Positions 1 through 7,549 of a DNA stretch of 20,239 nt are shown in pieces. Made by a program: the position numbers and the translations under genes. This DNA comes from Hadesarchaea archaeon (lineage in GTDB: Archaea; Hadarchaeota; Hadarchaeia; Hadarchaeales; Hadarchaeaceae), in assembly GCA_014361095.1 (NCBI GenBank), contig JACIWF010000009.1, positions 1 to 20,239 on the forward strand, read 5' to 3'. Position 1 is the stretch's first letter. Each line of letters starts with the position of its first letter. The notes beneath the pieces were generated by a model, which was not told where the DNA came from, did no database searches, and worked only from the letters and a program-made list of their open reading frames with translations.

Positions 1-106
1 AAATGAAAATCACGCTTTAAGAAATGGTTGGTCGTTTCTTGAAGGCGACATATAACGTTCTAGGCAACTTAACATTTCAGCGCCCAAGATGGTGTGATAA
101 TAAGGA
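1..106. other. Window edge, no gene assigned
   Basis: No complete gene is seen here. One plus-strand frame is open from base 2 to a TAA at 53-55 and reads NENHALRNGWSFLEGDI. This could be the C-terminal tail of a gene entering from the left, but 17 codons are too few to judge. The rest (56-106) is the 3' flank of the minus-strand DpnI-like gene. Confidence 0.2.
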
Positions 107-880
107 CTAAGATTTTTTGATTCGATAGTTTCCTTTCCCTAAAAACTCTATTATGCCGTGATCTCTCAAAACTTGCAACTGCTGACGTATCTTGGGACGG
201 ATGTGCTTGTTGGCGGGATGAAGCCTTGCCAGCTTTTCCTCAAATTCGTAGATGTCGGCCAAGGTAAATATTTCCCGGTCAAGCTGTCTTATGCTGGCGA
301 GCACGTCTGAAAGCCAACCCCGGGATTGAACCGAATGCCCCCTGAGAAAGGTGAATCTCTTCCAGTTTTCCCTAACGATGTCTCGTGGTATTTCAACGCC
401 CTTTTCTATTATTGAAATTCTGGCGTCTGGCGGCAGGTTACCCAGCAGGATGTTTGAGCCGACCCAGCCGCTTTTTCTCGCCCTCTCGCTGAGCGGCTTT
501 CTCTTCTCGATAATGGATTCAGAGATGAAATGCTTTGGCACGGCGAAGAGATCAGAAATGACCATGGCGGTTGGGTTGTAATGTAAAAAGAGGAAGTTGG
601 GGACGGTTCCTGCGTAGATCGCCTTTATTTTTGGTTCATACGCCGAATTCATGACTCGGTAGCCAAACGGGTGGCTCTGGCTCTTCAGTTGGTAAGGTTC
701 TTCACAGCAGGGGCAGACAAAGTCGATTACCCTTTTTCCTGACGGCGTTGGTTGCAAGTTGTTCGAGGTGCATGCGAGACAGTATAGGTTTTCCCTAGCC
801 CAGGTTTCTGTTAATATTTTGGCCTGCTGCGAGGGACTTTTGTAACCCTTGATCAGATCTGTCCTTAGTTCTAAATTCAA
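107..880 (-). CDS. DpnI-type methyl-directed restriction endonuclease
   Basis: The 257-residue protein matches Streptococcus pneumoniae DpnI along its whole length as I recall it (DpnI is 254 residues). DpnI cuts GATC only when the adenine is methylated. The N-terminal half is a PD-(D/E)XK nuclease fold with a zinc site: C34 and C37 pair with C56 and C59 (C58 also present). The catalytic line is D53, Q64 and K66; DpnI has D53, E64 and K66 at the same numbers, so one acid is changed to Gln. Shared blocks include NLEL, YKS-SQ, KPL-RAR-GW-G, LRG-S-SRGW and, at residues 220-257, a winged helix ending IRQQLQVLRD-GIIEF-G-G-YR, which in DpnI reads the methylated site. The start is TTG at 878-880, with no ATG upstream in frame. 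The gene stands alone, divergent from DNA ligase, with no methylase beside it, as expected for an enzyme that attacks only methylated DNA. Family call is very secure; activity and specificity are inferred. Confidence 0.93.
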   Translation of the reverse strand: MNLELRTDLIKGYKSPSQQAKILTETWARENLYCLACTSNNLQPTPSGKRVIDFVCPCCEEPYQLKSQSHPFGYRVMNSAYEPKIKAIYAGTVPNFLFLHYNPTAMVISDLFAVPKHFISESIIEKRKPLSERARKSGWVGSNILLGNLPPDARISIIEKGVEIPRDIVRENWKRFTFLRGHSVQSRGWLSDVLASIRQLDREIFTLADIYEFEEKLARLHPANKHIRPKIRQQLQVLRDHGIIEFLGKGNYRIKKS

Positions 881-1032
881 TCTCGTCCCAAAGATAGTGG
901 GAAAAGAGATCTAAAGATCTTTTGCAGGATTTTTCTGGTAGCGGTAGAACAGCCGAGTTTTTCGGTTTTAGGCGCCTTTCAATTAGTTGAGTTTTGAAAT
1001 GTCTTTTTACGCAGACAAGGAAGTTTAGGTTG
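881..1032. promoter_or_regulatory. Divergent intergenic region with paired GATC palindrome
   Basis: This spacer separates the TTG start of the DpnI-like gene from the ligase start, so it must hold both promoters. At 905-921 are two overlapping palindromes, AGATCT (907-912) and AAAGATCTTT (913-922), each centred on a GATC. On the minus strand TTTAGATCT here sits about 30 nt before the TTG and could serve as a weak TATA-like box. No clear TATA box for the ligase is seen; CAATTAG near 989-995 is a weak candidate. Confidence 0.35.
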
Positions 1033-2703
1033 ATGCTGTTCCGGGAACTGGCCGAGATCTGTGAAAAGCTTACGTCTACCACCAAGCGCAGTGAGATGGT
1101 CAGGCTTGTCGCCGATTTTCTGACACGCCTGGAGCCCGGAGAGGTTGAGACCGCTTCATGCATGTTGCTCGGCCGACCCTTCCCGAATACGAGCCGGTGG
1201 CGGCTGGACGTTAGCTGGTCGACCTTAGCCGAAGTCATCCTTCGAATTACCGGGGCCAGTCAGAGAGAAATGGCCCCCGCCTTTGACAGCACAGGTGATA
1301 TCGGTGCCGCCACGGCAGTCCTCTTCAGCGCAGCAAGGATCAAGCGCCAGCAACTTTTTTCAATCAAACCCCTCTCGCTTTTGGAGGTTCAGGAGATTTT
1401 GAGGAAGGTGGCAAGGCTGAGAGGACCCGGCGCCAGAAGGAGAAAGGAAAGATTGATTGAGGGTTTGCTGAACCGCTGTGAACCCCTTGAGGCCAAGTAC
1501 CTCGTCAAGATCGTCACGGGTGAGATGCGAACTGGTTTTCAGGAGGGACTTATGGAGCTGGCAGTGGCACGGGCCTACGGGGTTTCCTTAAAATCAGTGA
1601 GGAGGGCCGCGATGTTTGCGGGCGATATCGCTATTGTTGCTGGGATTGCGGCGAGGTCGGGCGAGTCAGGACTTGAGGAGATAGGGCCCTCACCCATGCG
1701 GCCCATAAGCCCCATGCTGGCGCAGGTCTGCAATGAAATCGAGGAGGCCATTGAAGTTCATGGGGGCCAAACTAACTTTGAATACAAGCTCGACGGTGCA
1801 CGGGTGCAGATCCACAAAAAAGGCAGTGAAATCAGGATATACAGCCGGCGCCTGAGCGATGTTACCGAGAGCCTTCCAGAGATAGTAAATCTGATTCTTC
1901 AAGAGCTTCATGCCGAGGAGGCGATTGTTGAGGGCGAGGTCATCGCGGTGGGCAAGGACGGCCGTCCGCTGCCGTTCCAATCACTGCTCCAGCGCTTCAA
2001 GCGAGAGAGGGAGGTAGAGAGGATGGCCCAAGAGGTCCCGGTCAGGCTCCAGCTTTTTGACCTACTCTTCCTCGATGGCTGCAGCCTCGTGGACCGCCCC
2101 TACGAGGAGCGCCGGGAGAGATTGAGGACCATAGCCAGTAACATCGAACTGACCGAGCAGCTGGCAACCTCTAGAGCAGATCTTGGCAAAGATTTTTTGG
2201 AGCGAGCGATTAGGGCCGGGCATGAGGGATTGATGGCGAAGAAGCCCGGGAGCCCTTATGTCCCGGGGGCCAGAGGTAAACTCTGGCTCAAGATAAAACC
2301 GACGCTCGAGCCGCTGGATCTCGTGATCGTTGGAGCCGAGTTTGGTTACGGACGGAGGCACCGGTGGCTCTCCGACTACTACCTGGCCGCGGTGGACGAG
2401 AACACGGGAAGTTTTGAGATAGTTGGAAAGACGTTCAAAGGGCTGACCGATGAGGAGATCAAGGAAATGACCCAGGAGCTGCAGAAGCTCGTGGTCAAGA
2501 CTGAGGGAAGAAGGGTTTGGGTTCTACCGAGGATAGTGGTTGAGGTGATCTACAACGAGATACAACGCAGTCCTAAATATCCAAGCGGCATGGCGCTTCG
2601 ATTTGCCCGGATAACTAGACTGCGTCCCGACAAGTCGCCGGCTGAGGCCGACACACTTAGACGAGTTAAAGAGATTTTTGAAAGGCAGGTCAAGAGGATT
2701 TGA
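1033..2703 (+). CDS. lig: ATP-dependent DNA ligase
   Basis: This seals nicks in Okazaki fragments and repair intermediates, using ATP to form an enzyme-AMP. Residues 1-200 are the archaeal/eukaryotic DNA-binding domain (opening MLFRELAEICEKL). The adenylation motif YKLDGAR follows, with the nucleotide-accepting lysine at residue 252 (codon 1786-1788). Later motifs are EGEVIA, FDLLFLDG, EGLMAKKP and LWLKIKP, then an OB-fold ending around residue 556. I chose ATG 1033 because archaeal ligases typically begin MLFRELAE; the frame stays open to an ATG at 994, which would add 13 atypical residues. The length (556) is normal for the family. The stop at 2701-2703 abuts the convergent uridine phosphorylase without any gap. 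Confidence 0.96.
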   Translation: MLFRELAEICEKLTSTTKRSEMVRLVADFLTRLEPGEVETASCMLLGRPFPNTSRWRLDVSWSTLAEVILRITGASQREMAPAFDSTGDIGAATAVLFSAARIKRQQLFSIKPLSLLEVQEILRKVARLRGPGARRRKERLIEGLLNRCEPLEAKYLVKIVTGEMRTGFQEGLMELAVARAYGVSLKSVRRAAMFAGDIAIVAGIAARSGESGLEEIGPSPMRPISPMLAQVCNEIEEAIEVHGGQTNFEYKLDGARVQIHKKGSEIRIYSRRLSDVTESLPEIVNLILQELHAEEAIVEGEVIAVGKDGRPLPFQSLLQRFKREREVERMAQEVPVRLQLFDLLFLDGCSLVDRPYEERRERLRTIASNIELTEQLATSRADLGKDFLERAIRAGHEGLMAKKPGSPYVPGARGKLWLKIKPTLEPLDLVIVGAEFGYGRRHRWLSDYYLAAVDENTGSFEIVGKTFKGLTDEEIKEMTQELQKLVVKTEGRRVWVLPRIVVEVIYNEIQRSPKYPSGMALRFARITRLRPDKSPAEADTLRRVKEIFERQVKRI

Positions 2704-3468
2704 TTATTTAACACCGCTTGCCAGTATCTTTACAGCGCCGATGGCAACTTTTATCGCGTTTTCAACTCCAGGCAGAGGAAGGACAACTTTTCCTACCGGC
2801 CCCACTACAGCCAGCACCCCGCCGCTGCGCCAGCCGTTTACCCCGGCTACGGTGAAAATGGTCGCGCACTCCATCTCGGTCGCCAGCACCCGAGCACGTC
2901 TCCAGAGACCCCAGAGTTCCTCAGCTTGTTTGGACAGCGGGACGCGGCCGGGCTCTTCCGCATAGAAGGCGTCCTTGGAGACTACCAATCCTAGGTGATA
3001 TCTTATCCCCAGTTTCTTTGCCGACGTAACAAGGGCGTTGGTGACCTCAAGGTCTGCCACTGCAGGATAGCTTAGAGGAATGTATTGCTGGGAGGTTCCC
3101 TCTTCTCTGACAGCGGCGTGAGCGATGACGATGTCCCCTATCTTAACATTTTTACCCAAGGCACCCGCCGTACCCACCCTGATGAAGGTATCCGCTCCAC
3201 ATCGGGCCAGCTCTTCGACCGCGATGGCAGCCGAAGGGCCACCGATTCCGGTTGAGGTCACGCTAATAGGTATTCCGTTAACCCTGCCGGTGAAGGTACG
3301 GAATTCCCTGTTGTAGGCAATTTCCCTGGCCTCATCGAAATGTTTTGCAATCAGCTCCGCTCTTGCCGGATCTCCAGGGAGCAGCACGTACCGAGCCACT
3401 TCCCCTTTCCCAACGCCGATGTGATATTCCCTTCTTCCTGACGCTGGCATTCCGATCCGTATTTCCAT
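2704..3468 (-). CDS. udp: Uridine phosphorylase
   Basis: A cytosolic nucleoside phosphorylase of the PNP/UDP family, splitting uridine with phosphate into uracil and ribose-1-phosphate for pyrimidine salvage. The sequence shows the phosphate-binding LLPGDPAR (about residues 29-36), STGIGGPS (71-78), RVGTAGA, and the ribose-binding TEMECAT near residue 197. VEELARCGADTFIRVGT is very close to the E. coli Udp counterpart, favouring uridine over purine nucleosides. Length 254 is typical. ATG 3468 gives MEIRIGMPASG. A second in-frame ATG at 3450 is possible, because the minus-strand box CTTTAAAC at 3479-3486 lies about 33 nt before it and only about 15 nt before the first. The gene is convergent with the ligase. 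Substrate range within the family cannot be fixed by eye. Confidence 0.9.
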   Translation of the reverse strand: MEIRIGMPASGRREYHIGVGKGEVARYVLLPGDPARAELIAKHFDEAREIAYNREFRTFTGRVNGIPISVTSTGIGGPSAAIAVEELARCGADTFIRVGTAGALGKNVKIGDIVIAHAAVREEGTSQQYIPLSYPAVADLEVTNALVTSAKKLGIRYHLGLVVSKDAFYAEEPGRVPLSKQAEELWGLWRRARVLATEMECATIFTVAGVNGWRSGGVLAVVGPVGKVVLPLPGVENAIKVAIGAVKILASGVK

Positions 3469-3504
3469 TGTCGGCGTAGTTTAAAGCGCCTGCAGAGTCC
3501 ATGT

Positions 3505-4356
3505 TTAGAGGGCGGCCAGCACCACTCCCAGGAAAACGATAACCATCCCGATGACGGCTCTCAGATTTGGTTTTTCCCCGACGAGGAAAATGCTCATCAA
3601 AAAGCCGAAAGGTATCACGGCGGATGAAAATGGTGACAGGGAGCTAACTTTCTCAATTTCGAGAGCAAACATGAAAAGGAAGGTGGCAACGTGGCTGAAA
3701 AAGGTCGAGGCGAGAGTGAGCGCCAGGATTTTTCTCCCCAGCTTCAGGCCTTTCCAGGAGCGCTTGATGATTGCGGCCAAGTTCAGGAAAACTGCCGCAG
3801 CGACCACCGATATCCAGACGAACGCGAGAACATCCATCCCGGAATTAATTGCCATTTTTCGCAACACTAGATCCAACCCCCAAAGAACCGCGGACACCAT
3901 TGATAACGGCACCGCGAGGCGCCACTGATTGGTTTCCTTGGTTCGAGGCATGAAAAGAAATGAGCCTCCGACCACCAAAGCCAGCGAAACCGGCAGCAGC
4001 AGGGCAATCTCCTCACCAACGAGAAAAATCGCCAGCAAGGCAGTCCATACGGGAGAGGCGTTGCCGATGGTGATGATTTTATGTGCCGGAGCACGCTTCA
4101 TGCAGTAAAAGAGGATCAACAGCGCAACCGCCAGCCCAAAAACCCCCGCTGTTATGGCGATGATGATCGGCCAGGCGCCTGCGGTTTTTGGTCTCAGGAT
4201 TAAGAAGAGGGGTAAAAGGGCCACCGCCACGGAGGAAAAGCGAATGGTGTTGAAAGTTATCGGGTCCAGTTCCTTCATGACCAACTTGCCCAAAACTTGC
4301 CCCAGTGCCCAGAAAAAAGCAGCGCCAAGCGCCAGCGAGAAGGGGATGATGTTCAC
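3505..4356 (-). CDS. EamA/DMT-family membrane transporter
   Basis: A 283-residue integral membrane protein of the drug/metabolite transporter superfamily. It has about ten hydrophobic helices in two EamA repeats: residues 1-135, opening FSLALGAAFFWALGQVLGK, and 145-283, opening PLSMVSAVLWGLDLVLRKM. The second repeat ends with the usual pattern SPF-SAVIPFGF, GEKPN and VIGMVIVFLGVVL. DMT members export amino acids, sugars, nucleotides or drugs, and the cargo cannot be told from sequence. The start is GTG (4354-4356); GTGAT at 4362-4366 read on the minus strand is a modest ribosome site. It lies 66 bp downstream of a broken paralogue on the same strand, so the pair arose by tandem duplication and this copy is the intact one. 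Confidence 0.9.
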   Translation of the reverse strand: MNIIPFSLALGAAFFWALGQVLGKLVMKELDPITFNTIRFSSVAVALLPLFLILRPKTAGAWPIIIAITAGVFGLAVALLILFYCMKRAPAHKIITIGNASPVWTALLAIFLVGEEIALLLPVSLALVVGGSFLFMPRTKETNQWRLAVPLSMVSAVLWGLDLVLRKMAINSGMDVLAFVWISVVAAAVFLNLAAIIKRSWKGLKLGRKILALTLASTFFSHVATFLFMFALEIEKVSSLSPFSSAVIPFGFLMSIFLVGEKPNLRAVIGMVIVFLGVVLAAL

Positions 4357-4422
4357 ACTGTATCACATCAACTTACCAGCGACAGTAAAAACTTTTTTGT
4401 TGGTTTTATTTTCTGAACAACC

Positions 4423-4747
4423 TCAGACGGCAGCGAGGACAACCCCGCAGAACACCAGCGCCATTCCAAAAGTTGATTTCAGGTCCGGTTTTTCCCGGAT
4501 CATTAAAATGCTGAAGAGAAAACCGAGGGGTATGCTCAGTAAGGCGAAAGGAGCCAGAGAGACAAGGGCCTCCGAGAATCGGACCGTTTACTAAAATTAC
4601 AGGAGTAAAGGCAGTTGCTGCGAACAGGAGACGCAAAGCACTGTAAAGTGTAGGGTTCATCTCCCGCATCAGCATTTTTCCCAAAATATTACTCAATGAC
4701 CAGGACAGCGCCGTTATGATGACCAGGAAGATGGAAAGCGGATTCAT
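4423..4747 (-). pseudogene. Internally deleted DMT transporter remnant
   Basis: This is a second DMT transporter that has lost its middle. From ATG 4745-4747 about 53 codons encode the first two helices (MNPLSIFLVIITALSWSLSN..., then KMLMREMNPTLYSALRLL), closely like residues 1-55 of the neighbour at 3505-4356. That frame then reads meaningless sequence. From 4587 a different minus-strand frame, running to TGA at 4423-4425, encodes SLAPFALLSIPLGFLFS, REKPD and FGMALVFCGVVLAAV. These match the last two helices of the neighbour (SLSPFSSAVIPFGFLMS, GEKPN, IGMVIVFLGVVLAAL). Roughly 175 residues between the two parts are missing, and the junction is frameshifted. The longer open frame (4406-4849) is therefore not a real protein. 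A TATA box is still present upstream, so transcription may persist. Confidence 0.88.
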
Positions 4748-4770
4748 CGGTATTCGCTGAGTTCTGGTCA

Positions 4771-4780
4771 GATATATAAA
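4771..4780 (-). promoter_or_regulatory. TATA box of the DMT remnant
   Basis: The minus strand reads TTTATATATC, a strong archaeal TATA box centred about 29 nt before ATG 4747. The spacing implies a leaderless or nearly leaderless transcript. It supports the start at 4747 over any longer frame. Confidence 0.6.
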
Positions 4781-4920
4781 ATGTGGCGAGCGCGAGCGCC
4801 TAAAATCGCTTGAGCGCATTTGGGCATCAAGAGCATAGCAAATCTTCAATGATGGCTCGGAGCGGGTTAAATTTGGAGTAAGCTATTTAGCAAGCTTTCC
4901 TATGTTAAATTTGGATTCAA

Positions 4921-5328
4921 ATGGAGGAAAAAATTGAGCCCTTGCCGAAGCCGGTTTCTAGACCATCGAAAAACTTTGTGACGGTCGTGATCGGCTTGTT
5001 GTTGGTCGCCATAGGTGCTATTCTCATAAATCAGGGGATGAACGCCGTGCAGACGGAGATGGCGCTGATTGTTGGCGTGGGTTTGATAGCTGCCGGAGGG
5101 CTTTTTGTTTTTGCCGGCGCCAGCAGAGCTTGGCCTGGAAAAGACCGGGTAAACATCGGTTTGCTAGCTGTCGGGATCTGCCTGTTGGTGGCGAGCGGAA
5201 CTCAGCTGGCCACTGACTGGGGTAAGGCCGTCTATGGCATTGCTCTGACGGTCGTGGGCATAGCGATGATCGTGGCCGGGGTGCAAATAGCCAAGAGCGG
5301 TTGGGAAAAGTACACCAAGGACAGATAA
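4921..5328 (+). CDS. Four-helix membrane protein of unknown function
   Basis: A 135-residue protein that I do not recognise. After a charged, proline-rich cytoplasmic N-terminus (residues 1-17) come four hydrophobic segments: about 19-38 (FVTVVIGLLLVAIGAILI), 46-67 (MALIVGVGLIAAGGLFVFAG), 78-95 (NIGLLAVGICLLVASGT) and 103-124 (AVYGIALTVVGIAMIVAGV). The C-terminus is lysine-rich (SGWEKYTKDR). Segments 1-2 and 3-4 resemble one another, suggesting an internal duplication. The start ATG 4921 is preceded by CTATTTAG at 4883-4890, a plausible TATA-like box about 34 nt upstream, so the transcript may be leaderless. It is not clearly in the operon that follows, since a 102 bp gap with its own promoter separates them. 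Confidence 0.75.
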   Translation: MEEKIEPLPKPVSRPSKNFVTVVIGLLLVAIGAILINQGMNAVQTEMALIVGVGLIAAGGLFVFAGASRAWPGKDRVNIGLLAVGICLLVASGTQLATDWGKAVYGIALTVVGIAMIVAGVQIAKSGWEKYTKDR

Positions 5329-5385
5329 ATTGCCGATTAGTAATGGTTTGATATATCAACCTTAAGCATGATTTTAAAAAGTTAA

Positions 5386-5396
5386 AATTTAAATAG
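5386..5396 (+). promoter_or_regulatory. TATA box of the NEW3-ABC operon
   Basis: AATTTAAATAG forms a good archaeal TATA box. Transcription would begin about 25 nt downstream, near 5412-5418, just ahead of the Shine-Dalgarno site at 5421-5428. Confidence 0.55.
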
Positions 5397-5420
5397 CTGG
5401 TTCATAACAATTAATAAAAA

Positions 5421-5428
5421 GGTGATCC
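5421..5428 (+). promoter_or_regulatory. Ribosome binding site deciding a TTG start
   Basis: GGTGATCC is an eight-base match to the complement of the 16S rRNA 3' end. It lies six bases (GGTG to TTG) ahead of TTG 5431. The alternative GTG at 5422 falls inside this site and has none of its own, so TTG 5431 is the likelier start. Confidence 0.6.
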
Positions 5429-5430
5429 GG

Positions 5431-6612
5431 TTGCGTTCATTTCACAAAGTTTTAATGGTTCTGGCGTCGGCTTTAATAATTTCTCTGTTATTTACCTCCT
5501 CTTCCGTTTCAGCGTCACCAGAGGAGATAAAGATAACCACGACTTATCCCCGAATTGAAGTCAATCCCGGCCAGAGCATTCAGCTGACGATAAAAGTGAA
5601 TAACCTTAGCCCAGAATATCAGACGTTAGCTTTGGAAATCTCGGCGCCTCAGGGCTGGGAAGCGGCTCTGAAAAGCGGTGGCTACTTGGTTAAAATGGTG
5701 ACGCTGGCGCCTTATGAGAACCAGCCCCTGACCCTTACGGTTACTCAGCCCACTGGCGTCAGTCTTGGTTCCTACACGGTTGTTGTCAAGGCTTTTGATG
5801 GCTCGGGCAATTTGGTTGATAACTTGAGCATCATCATCGATGTGGCCGAAGTTTCCCCACTGGGCCTGACCCTTAGCACCACCAGCCCATCCATCGAGGG
5901 TCCGGCGGGAAAGAGCTTCCAGTTTTCAGCTGATTTGGTAAATGAAACTGGTGAGGAGCGTGACATCGATCTTTCCTACGTTGCGCCGGCCAACTGGACC
6001 GTTACCTTTTCTCCAGGATATGAGTCGACGCTGATACGCACGATTCACATGAAGGCCGGGGAGAGAAAGACCCTGAGGATAACGGTCACCCCGGCTTCCG
6101 ACGCCGATGCCGGGGAATATTCAATTACAGTTTTGGCAACATCGGGCGCCTACAGCCAGTCCTTAGATCTCAAGACGATAATCACCGGAACCTACACCAT
6201 GGACCTGTCCACGTCTGACGGTCTCTTAAACCTGAATGCGCCGCAGGGAGAGGTTACCACAGTCACCCTTGTTGTCAGCAACACGGGTTCCGGAACACTG
6301 GAAAAGATGAGCTTCAGGTCCAGCGGCCCCAGCGGATGGGAGATTAAGTTTGATCCTAACCAGATTGATGCCGTTCTGCCCGATTCGTCTGTGCAGGTGG
6401 CGGTGAGCATAAAACCTCCCGCCGACGCGATACCGGGCGACTACAGCCTCAGGATCACAGCATCCACCAGCGGCGCCAATTCTGTTTCTAAAACAATTGA
6501 ACTCAGGGTCACGGTCCTGGGCTCGATGGTCTGGGGCCTAGTTGGGTTGGTCATAATCATAGTTGTCGTGTTGGGGTTGGTTTTCATATTCTGGCGCTTG
6601 GGCAGAAGGTAG
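5431..6612 (+). CDS. Secreted NEW3/Ig-like repeat protein, membrane-anchored
   Basis: A 393-residue surface protein. The first 28 residues form a Sec signal peptide (SFHKVLMVLASALIISLLFT, then SVSASPEE). Three tandem beta-sandwich domains of about 105 residues follow, each with the NEW3-type pattern of conserved PG or PAG, a V-N or V-N-T strand, a GW motif and a closing PGDYS/AGEYS strand: roughly 35-140 (PQGWEAAL, LGSYTVVV), 150-250 (PANWTVTF, AGEYSITV) and 258-362 (GPSGWEIKF, PGDYSLRI). A single C-terminal helix (about 366-388) ends in a short basic tail RLGRR, which would place the domains outside the cell. The downstream ABC ATPase begins four bases after its stop, so the three genes are probably one transcript and the protein probably works with that transporter, as a docking or substrate-binding subunit. 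Cargo is unknown. Confidence 0.85.
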   Translation: MRSFHKVLMVLASALIISLLFTSSSVSASPEEIKITTTYPRIEVNPGQSIQLTIKVNNLSPEYQTLALEISAPQGWEAALKSGGYLVKMVTLAPYENQPLTLTVTQPTGVSLGSYTVVVKAFDGSGNLVDNLSIIIDVAEVSPLGLTLSTTSPSIEGPAGKSFQFSADLVNETGEERDIDLSYVAPANWTVTFSPGYESTLIRTIHMKAGERKTLRITVTPASDADAGEYSITVLATSGAYSQSLDLKTIITGTYTMDLSTSDGLLNLNAPQGEVTTVTLVVSNTGSGTLEKMSFRSSGPSGWEIKFDPNQIDAVLPDSSVQVAVSIKPPADAIPGDYSLRITASTSGANSVSKTIELRVTVLGSMVWGLVGLVIIIVVVLGLVFIFWRLGRR

Positions 6613-6616
6613 TCGT

Positions 6617-7549
6617 ATGGACCAGATCTTGGCCATAGAGACCCGCGATCTGACCAAGAGGTACAATGATTTTGTTGCGGTTGACCGTTTGAACCTCTCG
6701 ATAAAGCCGGGAGAGCTCTTCGGGATGCTGGGCCCGAACGGAGCCGGCAAGACCACCACAGTTCTGATGTTGCTGGGACTCACCGAGCCCTCGTCCGGAA
6801 GCTGCAGAGTTTTTGGCCACGATCCGTTCAGGGAACCGCTGAAGGTCAAAAGCATCAGCGGCTATCTGGCCGAGAGAATGGGCCTTTATGATGATCTGAC
6901 ACCGGAGCAGAATCTAAGATACATTACCAAACTGAACCAGGTCCCTGAGGAAGAAGCGCGCAAGCGCATCAGGGAAGCCCTGGAATGTGTTGGGGCAATC
7001 AATTACGCCGATGTCAAGGTGGGGAAGCTTTCGAGAGGCATGAGGCAGAGGGTGGGAATTGCCGGGGTGTTGGTCAAGAAGCCGAAGGTGGCCTTTTTCG
7101 ATGAGCCGACCCAGGGACTCGATCCGGAGGGCAAAAATGAGCTGTTGGATTTACTGAAGCGCATCAGCAAGGAGGAGGGAACAACGGTGCTGCTGCTCTC
7201 CCACATGCTCGCGGATGTGCAGCACATCTGCGACCGCATTGGCATAATGCTCAGAGGCAAGATGGTGGCGCTGGGCACCATCGAGGAGCTGAGGACAAAG
7301 ACCAAGGAGGACTGGGTGATCGACGTAGAGGCGGAGAACATCACACCCAAACTCGTCCACGATCTGTCCTCGCTGCACGGCGTAAAGGGGGTCGATAGGT
7401 CCGGCAAGGTTATCACGGTCAGGTCGGAGAAGGATATCAGACAGGCCATAATGGAGGTCTTTCTACACAACAAGACGGTTCCCATCAGTCTGCGGGCGAG
7501 AGAACGCTCTCTGGAGGAAATTTACCTAGGTTATCTGGGGGAAAGATAA
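6617..7549 (+). CDS. ABC transporter ATP-binding protein
   Basis: A 310-residue cytoplasmic ATPase that powers the permease encoded next. Visible motifs are Walker A GPNGAGKTT (residues 39-47), the Q-loop region around SGYLAERMGLYDDLTPEQNL, signature LSRGMRQRVG, Walker B VAFFDEPTQGLDP, and the H-switch LLLSHML. About 80 further residues after the nucleotide-binding domain (ELRTKTKEDWVIDVEAE onward) are the small C-terminal domain common in ABC-2 type exporters (CcmA/NatA/NosF group). ATG 6617 begins four bases after the NEW3 gene. A longer frame from 6563 would overlap that gene and adds 18 unlike residues, so I rejected it. Its stop overlaps the start of the permease by one base (TAATG), implying translational coupling. 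Confidence 0.93.
   Translation: MDQILAIETRDLTKRYNDFVAVDRLNLSIKPGELFGMLGPNGAGKTTTVLMLLGLTEPSSGSCRVFGHDPFREPLKVKSISGYLAERMGLYDDLTPEQNLRYITKLNQVPEEEARKRIREALECVGAINYADVKVGKLSRGMRQRVGIAGVLVKKPKVAFFDEPTQGLDPEGKNELLDLLKRISKEEGTTVLLLSHMLADVQHICDRIGIMLRGKMVALGTIEELRTKTKEDWVIDVEAENITPKLVHDLSSLHGVKGVDRSGKVITVRSEKDIRQAIMEVFLHNKTVPISLRARERSLEEIYLGYLGER

Noticed and set aside
994..1032. Ligase start at ATG 994
   Set aside because: The extra residues (MKCLFTQTRKFRL) do not resemble any ligase, while MLFRELAE at 1033 is the typical archaeal ligase opening.
4406..4849. A 147-codon minus-strand open frame as a real gene
   Set aside because: Its middle and end are out-of-frame reading of a deleted DMT transporter, and the part before 4747 lies upstream of a TATA box.
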